The notes under the pieces were generated by a model. It made no database searches. It saw only the letters and a program-made list of their open reading frames with translations, and was not told the origin of the DNA. Below, piece by piece: positions 11,801-23,614 of a stretch of 27,752 nt of DNA (its first letter is position 1; the number at the start of each line of letters is the position of its first letter). The position numbers were made by a program, and so were the translations under genes. The DNA lies in contig JANBRJ010000142.1 of NCBI GenBank assembly GCA_027577595.1, positions 1 to 27,752 on the forward strand. The letters are read 5' to 3'. This DNA is from Coemansia sp. RSA 487 (Eukaryota; Kickxellomycota; Kickxellomycetes; Kickxellales; Kickxellaceae).

Positions 11801-14800
11801 TGCGAAGAGCTCTGTCCTCCTGGTCCTTTGTTGCTGGTGCTTGAAGACGCCGTGGCATGCGCATCCCCTTGCTCGCTAGAGTCAACAGCCATAGGCTCTG
11901 CGCTGGATGCCTGCTCATCGCCCACACCCTGGGCTTCGCCAGTCTCCTCACCGCTATTAGCATGAGAGTCAGAACTACCACTGTTGGGACCGTCGTTAGC
12001 TGCCGCCTCGCTGCCATCCGGGTCAGCGGCAGCGCTAGGATGAGCACCACTGGCGTCCGGGTGCTGCTCACGGTGACTGGCTTCAGCCGTTTCTGCTTGG
12101 CCGCTAGATTCGCCATCTGCGTCATTAGCAGCACCGTCTGTCTCGGCAAGCATGTTAAATGCAGTCATCCGAAGCCTCTGGAGGGAATCGGCGTCACCAA
12201 AGCTGTCGTTGGAATCAGCTGCATTCAAGGTTGCATCGAGACTGTCGATAAACAGCGGTCGCTGAGGGTGCCGGTTAACTGGACCCAGCGAGCGGCCAAG
12301 CAACGGAATAGGCGTTTGAGACCCTGAGCTACGCCTGTTGCCGTGTGTAGCCCGATGACGATCCAGAAAGCTTGGGAAATGCGGACGAGAGCTAGACCCC
12401 ATTGCTGGTGTCAGGATTTCACGCGTCGCATTAAGGATCGGGCTTACACACCCGATAAACGACTGCATGACATTATGGTTGGCGCGGATAAGCAAAGGCG
12501 ACTTCCATATTTTCTGGAGCGTTGGAAGCGCCTTCAAGCGAACGCGGGTGATAAGTGCCCCTGGGTTAAACCACGCCCGACGAGCCACATGCTCTTGGCA
12601 GAGCGCAGCGTAGTCTGGACAGTCGACTATAGGCTCGCTGTCGAGCATGAAGCTGAGGATCGAAAGCATGCTCTCAAGCACGTTTTCCAGGATTCTGTAG
12701 ATGCGCGTCTGGGGATCCGCCAGCTTGTCTGCATCGGCAGTCTCGCTGGCGGCTGCTGAGCCCTCCTCTTCCTCCTTCCTTGGAATCGACTCTGCCCACT
12801 CCCATGTTGTTTCAAGCAGCTTGCAGAAATCTTCCAATCCGCCTTGCTCGACAAACAGAGTGAATATACGCAGCTTTATATAGATCCTATTGCGCGCAAA
12901 GATAAGCGACTTCATGAGCGTGACTAGCGACTGGTCCAAAAGCTTTGCGCCAGCTGTTGTGCGCTCTGCATCTTGGCACAACGACAGCATGCTTTTGACA
13001 AACGAATTCAACACTCCAGACATGGCTGAGCCAATATCGAATGCCTCGCTACTGTTCTTGTCCTTTGTCTTGCCATCAAGCCCAAGGCTATTGGAGATAC
13101 ACTCGATAAAGTCGCCTGTCTCAAGCGTGTATGCAATCGCAACTTCTGCAAGGCTCTGGTAGTTGGTCCGAACATACGAATCAGCTGCAGATGCCTCGGC
13201 GCTGTCAACGTCCATGCGCTGGCTTTGCTCGACCGTCATAGAAGGCTGTTCTGGCTCCTTTCCTTTGGATTTTTCGGACTTGGCATCTGCCTTTTTATCA
13301 TCGCTGGACTCGGGAAGCAATGAAAGCATGTGCTCTGCTGCAACTGCCTTTTGTATGCCATTCGCGTACGAAGAGCACACGCGGGATATCAAAGCGATAA
13401 ACTCGTCTGCGGTCGCGATATCCTTGAAATCCTTCACGCACATTGTCAGAGATCCGCCGCCAGACCCGTTGATAAGGTATGTGATAAGCGCAATAGCCCC
13501 AGTAGTGCTCACGCTATTGTGTATTTGCTTGTGGACAGTAGCGTACTGTTCCTCTGAAAGACCCGTTGGGTTTGACAACGCAAGGTATGCATCTACTGCA
13601 CTTCGGCCAGACGACTCTTCAAGATTGTCCCCCACCAGTCCAGGTTGGTCCAGACAGTGCTTGAGCTCCCTGAACAGAACCTTAAAAATGTCTGCCTGCG
13701 ACGTTTCAAGCAGAAGCGACGACAATCCATTCAGCGACTGGAATGCACGCGACTTGACAAAGGCAAAGGGCAGGATCGGCGAGCGCACTGTCTGTACAAC
13801 AAGTTCCCACCCGCCCTTTTCCAGAAACAGCTCGCAATGAGCGCGCTGCTCAAACAGACCCTCCAGGAACGTCGACATCGACTCGACCATCATCCCATAA
13901 AAGTCGTCGTGGTACGTTTTCAGCGAATCCTCCTTCTCGCTGCGCAAAAGAAAGGTGTTTCCAGGATTGAACTCGGGCAGCCGTGAGTCTTTCGATCCGA
14001 TCGCAACAATGTCTTTGATCAGGTCTATTATCGCGTCCATTATAGGCTCCTTGACCAATGGAAAGTGCCTCATAAACTCGTCCAAACCAGCGCCAAATAG
14101 ACCCGGAACATCGCCTTCTTGAAGGACTCTGATAAATTGCGGGTCTGCAAACACGTTCAGAGCCTTTGAAATAACAGTCGAGTTGCGGAACTGTTCCATT
14201 CCAGTGTCGTTTAGACAGAACGCGCCAATCACGCTTGGGATGTTGATAACCACATCCGCATTGTAGGGCATGTGCTTTTCGAGGCTCTCTAGCAACGCTT
14301 GGGGCAAACGTGCCTCCTGGAGGATCGGAAGACTGGTCGGTTCGTTGTGTACAAGCATGGCGCTGATCGAGATCGCCGGGCCGTAAATGTTGTTTCCAAA
14401 GACACCTGGATTCGTCATTACAATGCGCAGAGTTTCCGGCAGATCGGTCTCGACAAGATTCCGCAAACGGTCCTGATAGCTAGGCTGCTGCATAAGATTG
14501 CACAGTAGCTTGAACAGCTCCTTGAGGAGGTAAATGTTTTCAGGAGGCAAAATCTCGCGCCGCCGGTACACCTGTTGCGGATACTCTGAAAACGGCGGCA
14601 TCTTGACGGGGCTGGACAAATCGTTGCTCAGAACCGGGTTTGCCTCGCCGATGGCTACTGCATTCAGCACCTCGGTATTCATGCGCTGGACCAAGGCCGC
14701 TATACCGTTCGCGCCGCAAAAGGCAGGAAACGCCGGATTCACGCCTGAAATAACGCTCCAAAGAAGCCGTGCAACACGCCCAACACCACGCAGGTGTTTT

Positions 14801-16379
14801 GGGTGCGTTTGTCTAAGCGCAGAAACAAACACTGGAACCGCGCCAGCAGAAACCAGTAGCTGTCCGCCATTCATGGTGGTTGTCATGCTCGTCAGGAACC
14901 CATAGAGCGCGCTCATAAACTCGTACGGAAAAACGGGCGCCTCGCCGCCGGTGGTAAGCGCCTTGCGAAGAATAAACATAAGCACGCCGTGGTTGGCCGA
15001 TGCATTAAGCGAAACATAAGCGCCCGATACCTCCCTCCGCTGCTTGAGCAGTCCTTCAAGTGCGAGCAAGACGGCTGTTTGGAGGCCAAGCGGTGCGTGG
15101 ATCTCTGGCTGCAAAAGCGTGATAATGTCGGAGGTGAAGTTTGGCTCGCGTGAAAGGAACAGGTTTTTAAATTCTTGCTCGTTCATCAGCTGCGAAAGGA
15201 CGGTTGCGGCGTGAATGCGAGCACGCAGGAGCGACAGGCGCAGATGGCTGTCTCCGCGCGCAAATGACAGCGCAACATAAATACGATGACGCAGCTCGTA
15301 TTGGTGTGCTTGTGAGACCTTGAATCTTGCTACAAGCTTGCTAAACGCCTGCTCCGCCTGTTTGTGGATGCTGTCGGATGCGTCTTGGCATAGCTCATCC
15401 ACAGGCACATCGATAGTCACTAGTCCTTCGGAGATAGGCAAAGGCGACTGCCCATGGTGCTTCTTTGACTGTGCTCTGCGGTTACTGGTAGCTCCAGCTG
15501 CGCTAGCCCCAGAAGCAGGCTCCTCCTCTTCTATGCGTTTGACGTCGTCTGCTGTACGGAAGAACTGGTAGTGGATAGTCCCAGCATGCTTCTGCAAAAC
15601 GTTGGTTGTTTTGTCCTGAACAAGAAGCCTAAACTCGTTGGTGTGCGTAGCAACATCGCTGGATTCGTTTTGGTCGATAAAGGGTAAAACATCGTTTTTC
15701 AGGTTCCATGGGCTTGCGATGATCATAAGCCTCGAGCTGAATACAGCCAGGTTTGCCTTGATGTCGCGATGGTAGCTCCACCGAGGCGCAGAGCGAACCA
15801 GCACACGCAGCGTAGCCTCAAGCACCTCTGGATCATTGGTGTAAAGTAAACAGTCAAGGTACTCGACAGAGCTGTAGAGCGAACGATTGACGCAGTTCTC
15901 CATAAGCAGACGCGAGAAGTGCAGAATAGCTACCAATGTCTTTTGGGTATCGGGATCAAACTCTGTCTTTTGTAGACTGTGGAGCTCGTACTTTTCGGTT
16001 ATATCCGCCAAGATATCATCGAACCTGTTGAGAACAGTGATCCAATGGTACAGGTCGCCTCGCACAAACGGCCACTCGCGATATGGCTCAAGCACATTGT
16101 GTATATTGTTTACTGGCGTATCCTCGAGCTGCTCGCGTAGCCACTGGATTTCTTGTGGCTAAAAGATTGAAGAATAAAAGTGGCATGAAACAAACATATC
16201 AGTAATATGGACACTGGTTATTGGTGGACTGGACAAGAAAAAACTTTCCCCAAGACTTTACACCAGAAAATATTTTTTTCTTGTATTAGTAATACAGTGA
16301 GCGGCCAGCAATGCTCAAAAAAAGTGAAACTTACCGGATAGTTGTGCCTCTTGTGCTGGAACTTTTTAATCTTTGTCAT
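2851..16379 (-). CDS. TOM1: Giant HECT E3 ubiquitin ligase, TOM1/Ptr1/HUWE1 family
   Basis: Exon 1 is 16335-16379 (MTKIKKFQHKRHNYP) and exon 2 is 2851-16158, joined in phase 0 by a gtaagt...ttttag intron; about 4450 residues in all. The family accepts ubiquitin on a C-terminal Cys and transfers it to nuclear and other substrates (excess histones, ribosomal proteins, mRNA-export factors). Order seen: an N-terminal WPFVRGDLYHWITVLNRFD block shared with Tom1/Ptr1; DUF908-like and DUF913-like armadillo regions (about 80-850); a long Ser/Ala-rich acidic linker; a strongly acidic block (about 2505-2620); a charged coiled coil (about 3120-3160); two UBM/DUF4414-type motifs (ALPDELRMEVI about 3238, ALPPEIREEVL about 3302); and a HECT domain from about 4085 to the end. 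The catalytic Cys is in PTAHTCFNQLDLP at about residue 4417, 33 residues from the C-terminus, the same distance I recall for yeast Tom1 and human HUWE1. The HECT domain looks complete. No WWE domain is visible. Yeast Tom1 is about 3270 residues; the extra length is mostly low-complexity linker. Confidence 0.93.
5155..5181 (-). repeat. Polyglutamine tract in the HECT ligase
   Basis: About nine consecutive Gln codons (mostly CAG with two CAA interruptions) between a Ser-rich stretch and HDADGG, about residue 3675. It lies in a linker upstream of the HECT domain. Interrupted CAG tracts are usually fairly stable; length variation between strains is plausible. Confidence 0.8.
6604..6695 (-). repeat. 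Asp/Asn/Ser low-complexity block in the HECT ligase
   Basis: The plus strand shows a simple repeat built on gtc-atc-gtt and gtt-gct units. On the coding strand it encodes a run of Asp, then alternating Asn/Ser, then repeated D-D-N-H-D-N units, about residues 3170-3200, between the charged coiled coil and the UBM-type motifs. It looks like replication-slippage DNA in a disordered acidic linker. Confidence 0.8.
8008..8036 (-). repeat. Polyhistidine tract in the HECT ligase
   Basis: About nine consecutive His codons (CAC/CAT mixed) followed by PPRLAGRSRPP, then a Gly-rich run encoded just below 7970, about residues 2724-2733. His runs of this length are uncommon. It sits directly C-terminal to the main acidic block. 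Confidence 0.8.
8350..8690 (-). repeat. Acidic low-complexity domain of the HECT ligase
   Basis: Roughly 110 residues (about 2505-2620) dominated by Asp and Glu with Ser, the counterpart of the acidic domain of Tom1 and HUWE1, which is thought to help bind basic substrates such as histones. Its GAY/GAR codons create Ser-rich open frames on the opposite strand that are not genes. Confidence 0.8.
16159..16334 (-). other. Intron 1 of the HECT ligase gene (176 bases)
   Basis: On the minus strand the donor is CCG/gtaagt at 16334 and the acceptor is ttttag at 16159. It joins codon 15 (Pro) to PQEIQWLREQLEDTP in phase 0. Without this splice the long frame would start at a GTG (16095) or have no valid start. 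The joined N-terminus matches the basic start followed by the WPRGDL-type block known in Tom1 and Ptr1. Confidence 0.8.
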
Positions 16380-17243
16380 TTCGAATTAAAGCTAGAATTA
16401 ACAAAAACAGCAAATAAGAAACAAAGGTGAAAAAGAGAAACAAAGAACTCACCACCCTTGAACCAAACAGTAGTGAAATAAAAATGGGGGAAATGTTTTT
16501 GCTTGTGCGATTACGTAGGCAAGTTACGAATAATCTGTTTCTGAAGAAAACAAAGAATTCAACAAAGAATTCGATAAGCAGGGGGATTTCCTCCTTTCTA
16601 TTGAGATTCCGTATTTGTGCTAGTGTTTTTTCACAGGGCTTCTGTTGTATGGCAAAGAGAAATTGTTGTACAAAGAAATGCGAATTATCTCTGTCAAAAA
16701 AAAAGAGTATAAATAAGAGATTGCGTAATGAGATTAGTTTTTTATAATCCAGCAAAGCACAAGGAGGATAAAAAGTTTTAAATGTAAAAAAAAAATAGAA
16801 AAGGGAAATGAAGGAAACTCTGGCTAATGAGAAGAAAAGCTTGAAAAAGAATACTATTGCACCTTTTTCCAAATTTGCATTTTTGTGATATGGATGAGGG
16901 TGTTGAAAGTCGTTTTCAATTTTTTGGGACAAAATTAAAATTTTGTAACTTCATATTCTGTAAGATTATCTACTGAATCAAATCAAAGACAGGCTAAACC
17001 ATTGCCTGAGCGCAAATGCGGAGTATTTTCGGTACCTTGAGCATATCTTGAAAAAAATATATAAATGATGAATGAATGGTATGGAACAAAAAAACTAGAA
17101 ACTAAAGGAATCAACCTCCAAAAGAAATAGTAAGAGAAAAAGGTGTGAAAATTTTAGACAAAATATCAGGACGACATTTTACCCATGCTGTGAAGTGATT
17201 GAAAGGATTGCTGCCATCAAGAGAAAGACAAAGACATGCAGTC
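16380..17243 (-). promoter_or_regulatory. AT-rich spacer: promoter and 5' leader of the HECT ligase, 3' region of the transcription factor
   Basis: Both flanking genes are on the minus strand. The spacer is AT-rich, with many A runs on the plus strand. A candidate 60-base leader intron lies at 16392-16451 (minus-strand gtgagt donor, ttaattctag acceptor), ending 12 bases before the ATG. A minus-strand open frame of 188 codons (16366-16932) overlaps the ligase start in another frame. It is Phe/Leu-rich as expected from T-rich leader DNA, and I do not regard it as a gene. No RNA gene was recognised. Confidence 0.45.
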
Positions 17244-20200
17244 TTAACCTTGAGGTCGCATGTTCGAACTACCAAAGGTACCAGATGCTAGACCGCTGTT
17301 AGCGCTGCTTGTAGCTACAGTCTGATTATGACCATGCTGGTGTTGCTGAGAGGGCCGCTGCTGGGTGGACGGGTCGTTGAACAGTTGCATTTCCTGCAAA
17401 AACGGTGTCATTGGGTTGAACAGCAGCGGATCAAGCATATCCATTGTTACAAGATTGTCGCCTCTGACCTGTGTAATTTCCGAAGCCAACGATGTGCCTG
17501 TTGTCAGGTTAGCTGCACCTGCAGGCGACTGGTTACTGGCTTGTGTCTGCGAAAGCATCGGCATATTTCCAGACGTTGTAAACAGGTCGCTGCTGCTGCT
17601 GATTGGAATTGACCCACGTCGGTCCTGCAGCCTATTTTGGATATTGCCAGTCATGTCCATGCCACCAGTGTTGGATGATCCGGATGACGGCTGCTGCATG
17701 CACTGAAGAGCTGCACTTGTCAGCATCATTGCGTTTTGCGATGCAAAAGTCGGGGGAGCCATCTGCCCAAGCCCAAACCCTGTGCTGTCGGCAGCGGATT
17801 TAAGGGCATTGGACATATTCGCAAGTGGTGCTGCAGGAGAACCTTCGCCACGGCTGCTTTGCACTGAATATGTTTGCAAGCCCTCAGTGATCTGACGGAC
17901 CTGCTCCTGCGATAACTGCGCAAAAAACTCGTTTAATGTGTTGATCGAGACTTGTGCAGAGTTGGGAGTAAACATATACTCATGTAACAGCACATTGGAG
18001 GCTGGCTGCTGTTGTGCTTGCATTGTCGTGGCATTATCGGGATAGGCGGAATCTGGGCGCATATTGGATACGTTTAGCATGTTTGCGTTGGGCGCGTCGT
18101 ATGGTTTCATCAGCGTCGACAATCTCTTCTCAGGCCCAGAAGGATGCTCCTGCTGTCCAGCTCCAGCCATTTGTTGCTGCGCAGTAGCGCTTTGAACGGG
18201 CAGCTGCATGCACATTTGCATCTGTAGTGGTAGCGGGATCTGTGCTGAACTGCCATGATACACGTCATTAGCGGACCCAGAAAAGATGGAGCTGTTCGGC
18301 AGCTGTCCTTGCAACATCTGCCGCTGTTGAGTTTGACTATGCGTATTAGGATTCTGAAGCGGAGTCAGGCTAGGTGTTGACTGTCTTGCCTTCTCCCATG
18401 CCTTGACCATAGTGCTCAGCACGAGATGATACTTTGTCGACACGTTCCAGTACCTCGAGAGCTCGTCACGCAGAGCACAATCCAAAGACAGAATCGCCGC
18501 GCGTGCCTCTTCCTGTGCCTGTGGGGTACTTCCGGCGATCATAAAGTGGATTAGCAGCGTTCCAGCCTGAAACAGAGCCCAGGGAAGCAGTGCATTAGTC
18601 ATCGTGGTTGGCAACGAGCAGATGTGGTGCGAAATCTCGACTATTTGCATGGCGGCCTCTCGGCATCGCTCAAGAGAGCGCATTGCAAGGTTTGTGGATA
18701 TGTCGAGTTGGCCAACTCGATGTTTCTTCAATCCCATGTTCTCGCGATTCAGCATAATGACCACGCCATAATAAATGGCATGCATGCACGAGATGAACAC
18801 AGACAGCTCAGGGTCTATTTCCGATGACTTTGCCTCGTAATAAGACAGTGATGGCGGAAGCTCCTCTTTCCAGCGCAGCAATGCCGCATCCAATGCATAA
18901 GAGCTTTTGCTGGGCTTTTCAGGAACGCGCACCGTATCCTCGCTTCCCCCGGAACTATCGCTACTGTTGGCTCCGCCGTTGCTTGGTGTACGCGACTTCG
19001 AACCGTTAATGTGCTGAGCAACCTGGCCGGCTACAGCCATGAGTTTGACAAAGCTACTGAGTGCGCTGGCGTCGTTTGCGCGGCCATCCCATCCCCTGGC
19101 GGATGCAGGCGTACCGAGTCTGTTTGAGGAATATACACCTACCAGCGGGCTGTCGTTACTGCTTGTGGCAGCTGGGCTTCCATGAACCATGCTGAGATCG
19201 GTACTTTGGCGTCTGGCGCTAAGCAGGCACATATCATCCACCTGTCGCTCACATGAAGCAGTGGTACTCGCTGTATCAGAGGCCTCAGGGCTTGTTCCCA
19301 ACAACCGATGGCTTATGGGCTTAAAGAACTCCAGCGTTGAGGGAGGTGGTGCAACGTCGGAAGTTTTCCAGTCTTCCTCGCGCAGAGGCAGCAGGACTGA
19401 TATGTCGTTGTCATTTATCCCGAGTGCCTTTCCGCCGCCGATTGCAATGTACCGATCGAGAAGAAACGCGCCCCAGAACGCGCGTCTGCATACCTCGCGT
19501 CTGGTGATGTCGGCGGTGCTTTGCACTGGCCCTGCACGGAGCTTGTCGTCGAGATGGTGGTAGCCCATGGCAATTGCCAGGCGGAACCCCATTGCTACAG
19601 ATTTTGGACATGAGCAGATAAATGAAGACAGATGAGCACACCGAATTATATATTTACAGTAGTTTAATTAGCAACGTATCGCCCATGTAGCAAAGTGGTA
19701 TATATGCTTTTCATTTGCATGATATGCGCGAGCATGTGCAAATTACATATGCTTGTTTTGTCAATAATAGGTAGCCGACTTGAACGTCGTCTGAGCGTCA
19801 AAGTGAACATATTCTCCATCATTGTGCAATATAACGACGCCAGCACAAACTACAAGCAAAGCATCCAGATCGAAAGAGGAAAGCTTATAGGCTAAAGGTA
19901 CCAAGGAAGGAGAGGGGCAAAAAGCAATACGTATTGCCAAAAACGCACAATGAAGCCACATGGCGCATAGCAAGAATATTGGCAAGTGCAAGCCACCGCA
20001 TACACATGCGCAAATATTCACAGATGCCACTCGTCGAATTTGCTAACAACATGTCACAAGAAGGAAGAAAGGAAGGAATTGTGATTTGAAATGAAAGCAG
20101 CAAGGTAAACGGGGAAGTGACATCACCCATGCTCGTTGGTAAATGTGTGCATCATATTCATGGCACACATATCTGTTGAGACGATCACACAACAAGCGAG

Positions 20201-23200
20201 AGCGAGTATGCCATGATAAACTGCAAGTGGCTCGTCTCCCATCCAGCTAGAAAACATCACATTGTGCATTTGGCAAAAAGCTCGTCACAGCAGCCCACAT
20301 GAAACGATGGTTAGAGGCTTCCTCATGTTGAAAGTAAACCAGCATGCAAAGTTACAATGAGCCGATGTGATCCCCAGAATTGAGCGGCCACCAAGCACTT
20401 TTCGCAAAAATCCTCCATCAGTCAAGAATAATGTGAGAAAAAGGGAGGAATGTAGGAGATGCAGTAATAACAATGGTAACTGCGTTAAAGCTGCATTTGG
20501 CGAAAACAAAGGCCACAGACGAAAAAAAAGGAGCCGTTTTGTTTAGGGATATTCTAAAAAAAGATTTGTGCTTGAATGTACGTTTCTTGTGTGAGAGAAC
20601 GAATAGAAAAAGAAAACAAATAGTGTGTAGACATGTATTACTGCACTGTTTGTCTTTCTGTTCTTTTTTGTGCAACTCATTGTTGCTGAAGAAAAATAAT
20701 AAAAAAGCAAGACACATTTGACAGTGAGCTGGAGAAGAATGACAAAGGGAATGTGGCATAATGTGCAAGTAAACATATATTGGAAGAGGCTCACATGTCT
20801 CTCATTATTTTACATGGAACATGCAAGGGTGTGTGCGAACATTTGCTCGCACAGCATTGTACAGCCAGTACTTACACAAATAAACCCATGCACGGTGGAT
20901 ACTCCCATGGCGGTACTCGCACAATGTCATTATAAGCGCCGTCTGCACGATCTCCAGACTGGGCTCGAAACAAGCGTCGTGGAACTTTTCACGCACCTTC
21001 TGCGAGTACTGGTCGTAGATCTTTGTCCGCTCGTCCTCGATTCTATTGAGAAACACAGAGGCTGCAGCGCACATGGCGCACACCAGCAACGGCGAAGCTG
21101 TGCCCTTGTTGTATGAATCGTAAAAGTCGCTGCGCGAGATTATAGGCAGCTGGTGATAGACGTTGTCAAGAAAGATGCTGATGAGATGGTCGTCCAAAAG
21201 ACGGTCTCCGCACCCGCTCAGTGCTACATTCGACGCCACATGCTCGCTACCGCATAGCGCATGCTGCTTTCCTCGTGGATCCAGAGCATTGGACGCATCC
21301 AAGCTCGCTGCGCCGGTTTTATGGTCGGAGCTACCACTGCTGCGGTTGTAGTCATCGCTTTGTCCAAACTCTTCCTCCGCCATGGTCACGCCAGCCATTC
21401 CTGCAGATCGGCCACATTCGGTATCAGCCCAAACGCTGGATATGATGTCGCGTATGGTCCTACGCAGGTCGAGCATCTTCTTTGACGTTGCGTAGTCCAT
21501 GTTGCTGAACTCTCCGTCCGGGCCGAGAGGCGTATGACTAGTGCTTTTGCCAGCTGCATTGGATCCTTTTGCTGGCGCCGTAATCCCAGCACTGCCGCTG
21601 CTGGTGCTGCTGATGTTACTATTGGAGTTTTGAGTTGCCATTTCGGCGATTGCTGATGCATATGCTGACGACAGGCTCTGTGCAATACCTATCGGGTCAA
21701 AGTCATTATTCACAGCGTTTATCGCGGGGTTTGCTGATGACGATGTTACTACTACTCCTCCTCCACCAATAAAATGGTCGTTGGCGCCATTCCGACCCAT
21801 GCTAGATCCCGAGGGCGTGCGGTTAGAATATGAGCTAGTGCCCGGAACTCCTAACTGGCTACCGGACGAGCCAAGCGCGTCTCCCCGGTTGCTTGGCCCA
21901 GCCATCGTCCCAGAATTTGATCGGCTGCCAGGCATGAGATGAGGGAAATGGTAGCTATTCGTCGGCAAATAGTAGAATGCGCTCATCTCGTGCGCCTGCT
22001 TTGACGGGTCATACATGGAATCGTCCATCGAATTATGTCCAAAACAAGGATCGCGTTTCAAGTGTAATGAGACCGGTCCATTGGTGCCAAATGTAGACCC
22101 TAAAGAGTTTATCTGCAGCGGCGGCTGTTGTTGTTGCTGCTGCTGCTGCTGGTTCTGATGTTGCTGGATTTGCAGCTGTGGTGGAAGCCCACTGGCGTGG
22201 CTATTCATCTGAACCATAGACTGCTGCTGATGTGAAGCAAGATGGCTCTGCTGCTGTGCAGTCAGCATTGGGTTTGCAGTGCTGCTGTTCAAAGGCCTAG
22301 TCCCGAGTCCAAGCATTGGCATCGCCGCCTGGCTAGACACTTGGCGGTCATAAGGACCGCTACCCACAAACGGCGGCATCATCGATATACGGATCCCATG
22401 GCGGCCGCGCTTTCTGGTGGACAGTGAATACGTGCATTGGCTTTTGTTCTTTGTGCAATTTTTACATGAAGGTCGAACCCCATCGCATTTGATCTTTTTC
22501 GTTCTACAGTAAACAAAATAAACGATTGAAACGGGAAAATGGCCGAAGCAGATCCATTAGCTGCATTTACTGCTGGAGAATATTGACAATATGTGGCGCA
22601 GTTGAAAGTACAGTCAAGAACTGATGCTCTTTCTTTTTGACTGTACAAAGTCCAACCATTGGGGCTTTGGCCAATTAAGCTTTGCTGCTGATGCAAGAAA
22701 CTTTCCCAGAAAATGAAAAGAACCGTGGCTGGTTCAAACATTTTTTCGGAAAAACAAGCTCTTCGCAAAAGTGCTTGGAATTTTTTGCTCTGTCTTGTGA
22801 GACAAGCAAGTGAATGGAACCAATATATGCATAGCGCTGATAATTGTTGCAATGTTTGCTGCAACATATGTGCGAGGCGAAGAGAAGGAGGCAGTGTGTT
22901 GTGGCTAATTAGAGGCATATTACTGTTCTGCAACGCATGGATGTGCCATTTCTAAAGAGAAGGTGCATAAGCTCTGATGATTACATGCCTATTGAAAGGG
23001 ATATTGATGGACTATACGCTGGGTGCTGCTAGCTGGACGAGAGCAAGTAGCAGAGCTGACAGGGTACAGACGGGAGATTTTCCCGATTTGGTCTAAATTA
23101 ACCTGAGAAAGCATGAAAGTCGCTGGCAAAGGAACTGTGTTCGTCTCTCAGTGTGTATATCTCAGGTGGCACAATGGAGCGTCAGACAAAACAAAAAAAA

Positions 23201-23614
23201 CAGGACAAGAGCGCCAAAAGGAAAACAACCTAGACGATTGTTTAATAATGCGGACCCGAATAAAGGGGAACGAGGAGGAGGCTTCTAAAAATGGCTTTGC
23301 ATGGGTATAGCCGTTTTTGGAAAGAATGCAAGAGTTAACAGCAAATGTACACATTACCTGCAATGCTGACATGCCTGGGTGAGGCGCTTTTTCTTCTTTT
23401 CTGGTTGCGAGCCGCCAGTGTTCGGTGCGGAAGTGGATGATTCAGCTGTTCCAGATACGCCACCACGCATGGTCTGCTGCTGCTGCTGAGGATGCGACAT
23501 GGTGGAGGAGCCAGCAGCAGGTTGCGTGTTTGGACCAGATTGCTGTGACGATGAAGCCTGAGGCGGCGATGTGGACGGCTGGTCCTGCTGGTGCGGGTTT
23601 CCTGTGTAGTGCAT
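17244..23614 (-). CDS. Zn2Cys6 (fungal binuclear cluster) transcription factor with Fungal_trans domain
   Basis: Three exons, 23358-23614, 20876-22503 and 17244-19594, are joined by GT-AG introns with consistent phases (2, then 1) and give about 1411 residues. The start is the ATG at 23614; the frame is open further upstream but only from a TTG. The zinc cluster is canonical: Cys82, 85, 92, 99, 102 and 109 (C-x2-C-x6-C-x6-C-x2-C-x6-C), with a basic lead-in (EKKKKR) and basic tail (TRKRGRHG). It spans the exon 1/2 join. A Fungal_trans domain (PF04082 type) starts near residue 515 (DDHLISIFLDNVYHQLPII) and continues through RAWVYL/SMGFRLAIAMGYHHL across the exon 2/3 join. The rest is Gln-, Ser- and Asn-rich, typical of activation regions, with a poly-Gln run near residues 205-215. 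The factor is expected to be nuclear and to bind CGG-type sites. The target pathway cannot be told from the sequence. Confidence 0.9.
19595..20875 (-). other. Intron 2 of the transcription factor gene (1281 bases)
   Basis: Minus-strand donor gtaagtactg at 20875 and acceptor aaatctgtag at 19595. The split Ser codon restores RAWVYL/S/MGFRLAIAMG, a normal Fungal_trans sequence, so no exon is missing inside. The intron is far longer than the other introns here except intron 1. It holds several short open frames on both strands (for example minus 20418-20768) without recognisable content. I found no tRNA and no convincing box C/D pair. Confidence 0.75.
22125..22155 (-). repeat. Polyglutamine tract in the transcription factor
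   Basis: A run of about nine Gln codons, mixed CAG and CAA, within a wider Gln/His-rich stretch after the zinc cluster (about residues 200-215). Gln-rich segments are common in fungal activators. Confidence 0.75.
22504..23357 (-). other. Intron 1 of the transcription factor gene (854 bases)
   Basis: Minus-strand donor gtaatgtg at 23357 and acceptor ttactgtag at 22504. The join rebuilds CQHCR/TKKIKCDG, so the intron falls between the second and third zinc-binding Cys. The donor is weaker than gtaagt. The intron contains short plus-strand (23113-23310) and minus-strand (22379-22933) open frames with no recognisable domain. Confidence 0.8.

Noticed and set aside
16093-16095. GTG as the start of the long ligase frame
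   Set aside because: Not a usual nuclear start in fungi. A spliced 45-base exon with an ATG gives a better N-terminus that matches the family.
16366-16932. 188-codon Phe/Leu-rich minus-strand frame as a membrane protein gene
   Set aside because: Its composition follows the T-rich minus strand of the ligase leader, no defined membrane topology or family is evident, and it overlaps the ligase start in another frame.
17062-17070. Box C-like atgatga upstream of the ligase
   Set aside because: No box D (ctga) at a suitable distance downstream and no closing stem, so a box C/D snoRNA is not supported.
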